The notes beneath the pieces are model-generated. The model was not told where the DNA came from. It saw only the letters and a list, made by a program, of their open reading frames with translations, and did no database searches. This document shows positions 5,821-8,383 of a DNA stretch of 8,383 bases, one piece after another (positions within the stretch are counted from its first letter, which is position 1; each line of letters begins with the position of its first letter). This stretch comes from Quisquiliibacterium sp. (GTDB lineage Bacteria; Pseudomonadota; Gammaproteobacteria; Burkholderiales; Burkholderiaceae_E), in assembly GCA_023257915.1 (NCBI GenBank), contig JALRBB010000221.1:1-8383 (forward strand). The letters run 5' to 3'. The translations under genes were made by a program, and so were the position numbers.

Positions 5821-6987
5821 ATGGATTTCGGATTCAGCGCGGAGCAGGAAGCGATCCGCGACGCAATCGAGCGGGTGTGCGCCGACTTTGGTCTGGACTA
5901 CTGGCGCAAGCTGGATCGTGACGGCGGCTTTCCAAGGGACTTCTTCAATGCGATTGCCAAGGCGGGCTGGCTGGGCATCGCCATGCCGACCGAATACGGC
6001 GGCGCAGGCCTTGGAATCACCGAGGCGGCGCTGATGATGCGTACCGTTGCCGAATCCGGCGCCGGCTTTTCCGGCGCATCGGCGATCCATATGAACATTT
6101 TTGGGTTGCACCCGGTGGTGATGTTCGGCACGCCCGAGCAGAAGCGCCGCTGGTTGGCGCCGCTGATCGCCGGCGAGCAGCAGGCCTGCTTTGCGGTGAC
6201 CGAACCGGACGCCGGACTCGATACGCTCAAGCTCAAGACCTTCGCGCGCCGCGACGGCGATCGCTACATCGTCAACGGCCAGAAGATCTGGATCTCGACC
6301 GCGCAGGTGGCCAGCAAGATGCTGCTCCTTGCGCGCACCACGCCGCGCGAGGAAGTTGAAAAACCCACCCACGGGCTGTCGCTTTTTTATGTGGACTTCG
6401 ATCGCACCCGGATTGAGGCGCGCGAGATCGACAAGATGGGGCGCAAGGCTGTGGACTCCAACCAGGTGTTCATCGATGGGCTCGAAGTGCCGGTTGCCGA
6501 CCGGATCGGGGAGGAAGGCAAGGGCTTCGAGTACATCCTGCATGGCATGAATCCGGAGCGCATCCTGCTCGCCTCCGAGGCGGTGGGCCTGGGGCGTGCG
6601 GCGCTCAAGCTTGCGGCGCGCTATGCCGGCGAGCGGATTGTGTTCGGGCGTCCGATTGGCAAGAACCAGGGCATTCAGCATCCGCTCGCGCAGCGCTGGA
6701 TCGAGCTGGAGGCGGCTGACCTGTTGACCTTTCGCGCAGCCTGGAAGTATGACCAGGGCCAGCCGGCCGGCGCCGAGGCGAACGCGGCCAAGTTCTTTGC
6801 GGCTGAAGCCGGCTTCAAGGCTTGCGAAACCGCGGTGTTGTCGCATGGCGGCATGGGCTATGCGAAGGAGTATCACGTCGAGCGGATGATGCGCGAGTCG
6901 ATGATTGCGCGGATCGCGCCGGTCAGCCCGCAACTGGTGCTCAGCTTCATTGCCGAGAAGGTGCTCGGTCTGCCCAAGTCGTACTGA
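5821..6987 (+). CDS. Acyl-CoA dehydrogenase with relocated catalytic glutamate
   Basis: The 388-residue protein has the usual three-part fold of FAD-dependent acyl-CoA dehydrogenases: an N-terminal helical domain (about 1-115), a beta domain with AVTEPDAG (125-132) and KIWISTA (155-161) that contact FAD and substrate, and a C-terminal helical domain with ERIVFGRPIGKNQ. It would oxidise an acyl-CoA to the 2-enoyl-CoA and pass electrons to ETF in the cytoplasm. At the place where medium-chain enzymes have the catalytic Glu (motif YEGT), this protein reads A366-P367-V368-S369. Instead Glu246, in N-P-E-R-I-L-L-A, aligns with the catalytic Glu of isovaleryl-CoA dehydrogenase (L-D-L-E-R-L-V-L-A). 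The alignment is by eye. The GGAGA at 5809 selects the ATG at 5821. A histidine-phosphatase-like gene follows after 8 bp. Chain-length preference is unknown; branched or long-chain acyl-CoA is possible. Confidence 0.93.
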   Translation: MDFGFSAEQEAIRDAIERVCADFGLDYWRKLDRDGGFPRDFFNAIAKAGWLGIAMPTEYGGAGLGITEAALMMRTVAESGAGFSGASAIHMNIFGLHPVVMFGTPEQKRRWLAPLIAGEQQACFAVTEPDAGLDTLKLKTFARRDGDRYIVNGQKIWISTAQVASKMLLLARTTPREEVEKPTHGLSLFYVDFDRTRIEAREIDKMGRKAVDSNQVFIDGLEVPVADRIGEEGKGFEYILHGMNPERILLASEAVGLGRAALKLAARYAGERIVFGRPIGKNQGIQHPLAQRWIELEAADLLTFRAAWKYDQGQPAGAEANAAKFFAAEAGFKACETAVLSHGGMGYAKEYHVERMMRESMIARIAPVSPQLVLSFIAEKVLGLPKSY

Positions 6988-6995
6988 GCGCGTCG

Positions 6996-7667
6996 ATGGC
7001 GATTATTTATCTGGTGCGGCATGCGCAGGCCTCGTTCGGTTCCGAGGACTACGACCGGCTATCCGATCTCGGCAGGCGCCAGTCGCGCTGGCTCGGCGAG
7101 TATTTCGCCAGCCGTGAGCTGCGCTTTGCGCGGGTGCTGACCGGCACCCTGGTGCGCCAGCGCGACACCGCGGCGCAACTGCTGGATGCCATGGGTTGTG
7201 CTGGTCAGCCGGTCCTTGAGCATTCGGGTTTGAACGAATACCCGGGTGACGAACTGTACGAAGCGTACTCGGGCAGGGATCGGGTCGAGCATCAGCGCGC
7301 GGATTTTCGTGGCTACTGGCGAACCTTCCGCGAGGCGATGCTGGCATGGTCGCAGGATCGACTGCAAGGCGTGCCGGAAACCTGGGCGCAGTTTGGTGCG
7401 CGGATCGACGCCGCGTTGGCGCTAGCGGTGCGGGACACTCAGCGCGACGACGCGGTGCTGGTGGTGAGCTCGGGCGGCGCGATCGGTCGCGCGGTGGCCG
7501 ACATTGCCGAAAGTCCGGCGCAGGTGGCTATTGAACTGAATCTGCAGTTCCGCAACACCGGCTACTGCGAACTCATTGCCGGTGGTGGCAGGCTGCGCCT
7601 GCTCAGCTTCAACAATATTCCGCACCTGGATTCGCCGCAGCGGCGGGACGCGGTCACCTTCGCCTGA
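6996..7667 (+). CDS. Histidine phosphatase (phosphoglycerate-mutase-like) family protein lacking the second His
   Basis: The 223-residue protein starts with M-A-I-I-Y-L-V-R-H-A, placing the family's phosphohistidine motif R8-H9-A10 directly after the first strand. Arg54, in R-Q-R-D-T-A, fits the conserved phosphate-binding arginine of the R-A-x-x-T-A motif, and Glu81, in S-G-L-N-E-Y, fits the usual acid. The late strand that normally ends in V-x-S-H-G-G reads V157-S158-S159-G160-G161, so Ser159 replaces the second active-site histidine. I recall T/S-S-G-G variants in this family, so this may be a natural subgroup, not decay. The frame is open far upstream inside the dehydrogenase gene, but only the ATG at 6996 gives the canonical N-terminus. 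The gene starts 8 bp after the dehydrogenase stop, so translation is probably coupled. The substrate is unknown; a phosphorylated acyl or CoA intermediate is speculative. Confidence 0.87.
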   Translation: MAIIYLVRHAQASFGSEDYDRLSDLGRRQSRWLGEYFASRELRFARVLTGTLVRQRDTAAQLLDAMGCAGQPVLEHSGLNEYPGDELYEAYSGRDRVEHQRADFRGYWRTFREAMLAWSQDRLQGVPETWAQFGARIDAALALAVRDTQRDDAVLVVSSGGAIGRAVADIAESPAQVAIELNLQFRNTGYCELIAGGGRLRLLSFNNIPHLDSPQRRDAVTFA

Positions 7668-7676
7668 GTGGGGCGA

Positions 7677-7697
7677 AGCCGGCGCAAAGCTCCGGCT
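7677..7697. terminator. Hairpin between convergent genes, possible bidirectional terminator
   Basis: AGCCGG (7677-7682) and CCGGCT (7692-7697) are exact reverse complements around a nine-base loop. The stem begins 10 bases after the phosphatase stop and lies in the 56-bp gap between the two converging stops. A true T-run is missing on both strands (GTTGT on the plus side), so efficiency is doubtful. Confidence 0.4.
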
Positions 7698-7706
7698 GTT
7701 GTGGTG

Positions 7707-7730
7707 CCCAGGCGCCCAGGCGCTCAGGCG
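7707..7730. repeat. Three tandem copies of an 8-bp unit (CCCAGGCG)
   Basis: CCCAGGCG occurs at 7707-7714 and 7715-7722, and as CTCAGGCG at 7723-7730. The array runs over the stop codon (7724-7726) and the last codon and a half of the minus-strand regulator gene. It probably reflects local slippage; expansion could change that protein's C-terminus. Confidence 0.55.
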
Positions 7731-8383
7731 TTAAAGCGCACCTCGCCGCAGTGCGTGCTGTCGTAGCCGCCCAGCAGTGCAGCTTGCCGCGCAAAGCGCC
7801 GGCTGCGCGTGAATGCGAGCAGCGTCTGCACCGGCGCTTCAAAGGCGCTGCGACGCCATAGCGCGAGTTCCACACTCTCCCAGGCAAGCGGCAGAAAGTG
7901 CAGGCCATATTGCGCGGCGGCTGCGCGAATCGCGAACCCTCCGTCAGCAAAGCCGTTGGCAACAGCCTGTGCAACATCGGTCTCGCTGCTCAGCAAGGGA
8001 CCGGCCGGGCGCAATGCCGCCAGCGACAGACCGGCCTGCCTTGCGAGACGCGCGAGCAGCAACTGGCTTCCGGCACCCGGCTGGCGCATCGCGAAGCGCC
8101 GTTTTCCTCTGGCAAAGTCCGTCAGCCCATGGATGCGCAGCGGATTGCCCGGCGCAAGCAGCAAACCCTGTTCGCGTCGCGCCCAGTGCAAGGCCACCAC
8201 AGGCAGGCTGGCCGCGCGGGCGCGCAGGACTTCGTCGTTGAAGCCATCGTCGTGCGCGTTCGGAATGTGGATCAGCGAGCCGCAGGCACTGCGGGCGATG
8301 AAACGGTCGATGCCTTCGGTGCTGCCCACAGTGGAAAGCGCCAGTGTGCAGCGGCTCTCGCGCACCGCCCACTCGAGCAGCGG
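7724..8383 (-). CDS. PBP-like substrate-binding domain protein, C-terminal part of a probable regulator (5' end outside window)
   Basis: The frame is open from the right edge, so 219 C-terminal residues are visible. The visible part begins P-L-L-E-W-A-V-R-E-S and continues with L-S-T-V-G-S-T-E-G-I (about residues 13-22), L-L-L-A-P-G-N-P-L-R-I-x-G-L (about 73-86) and F-A-M-R-Q-P-G-A-G-S-Q-L-L-L (about 96-109). These segments match the PBP-like domain family (Pfam PF12727), whose members are related to molybdate-binding periplasmic proteins. That domain is usually preceded by a helix-turn-helix segment in transcriptional regulators; if so, the DNA-binding part lies to the right of the window. 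The GTG at 8365 is an in-frame codon and not a credible start, because the domain already runs upstream of it. The ligand is unknown; an oxyanion or small metabolite is only a family-based guess. The gene converges on the phosphatase gene. Confidence 0.8.
   Translation of the reverse strand, partial: PLLEWAVRESRCTLALSTVGSTEGIDRFIARSACGSLIHIPNAHDDGFNDEVLRARAASLPVVALHWARREQGLLLAPGNPLRIHGLTDFARGKRRFAMRQPGAGSQLLLARLARQAGLSLAALRPAGPLLSSETDVAQAVANGFADGGFAIRAAAAQYGLHFLPLAWESVELALWRRSAFEAPVQTLLAFTRSRRFARQAALLGGYDSTHCGEVRFNA

Noticed and set aside
5776..6933. Long minus-strand open frame opposite the acyl-CoA dehydrogenase
   Set aside because: The antisense frame of a GC-rich gene stays open by codon bias; the translation is His/Arg-rich with no recognisable fold, and the plus strand holds a clear FAD enzyme.
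1..8383. Mobile element, CRISPR array, toxin-antitoxin or defence genes
   Set aside because: No transposase or integrase motifs, no terminal repeats, no regularly spaced repeats and no matching small gene pairs were seen on either strand.

Overview
The window is ordinary-looking chromosomal DNA from a GC-rich proteobacterium, most likely a betaproteobacterium. The best lineage clue is a 94-residue H-NS-family protein with the short C-terminal DNA-binding motif typical of Burkholderiales-type H-NS proteins. The genus cannot be read from the sequence. I see no phage, IS, CRISPR, rRNA or tRNA features. There are nine protein genes: seven complete, and one cut at each edge.

Layout, left to right. 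The tail of a 3-methyladenine-DNA glycosylase-like gene (+) runs in from the left edge. Its stop lies one base from the stop of a convergent SLAC1/TehA-family transporter gene (-). Upstream of the transporter, on the same strand, is a GDT1/UPF0016 (Mn-exporter-type) membrane protein, so these two may be one transcription unit. A gene-free stretch of about 430 bp follows (1746-2178). Its middle drops to 37% GC (counted over 1911-2010) and holds three separate dyad symmetries. It separates the GDT1 gene (leftward) from the H-NS-family gene (rightward) and is the most signal-rich non-coding DNA here. After the H-NS gene come an epoxide-hydrolase-like alpha/beta hydrolase and an MFS transporter, 19 bp apart and probably co-transcribed. 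An EamA/DMT permease gene converges on the MFS gene.

From a 122-bp divergent spacer (5699-5820) runs a tight two-gene operon to the right: an acyl-CoA dehydrogenase and, 8 bp downstream, a histidine-phosphatase-family protein. Both are non-canonical at a catalytic position. The dehydrogenase lacks the usual C-terminal Glu but has a Glu where isovaleryl-CoA dehydrogenase carries its base. The phosphatase has Ser in place of its second His. The window ends with the C-terminal, PBP-like ligand-binding part of a regulator-type protein on the minus strand, converging on the operon across a small hairpin.

Functional reading: housekeeping and accessory metabolism (DNA alkylation repair, metal and anion transport, nucleoid protein, acyl-CoA catabolism, small-molecule efflux). 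I did not find a convincing new multi-gene system. The items most worth following up are the palindrome-rich hns/GDT1 spacer and the dehydrogenase-phosphatase pair.
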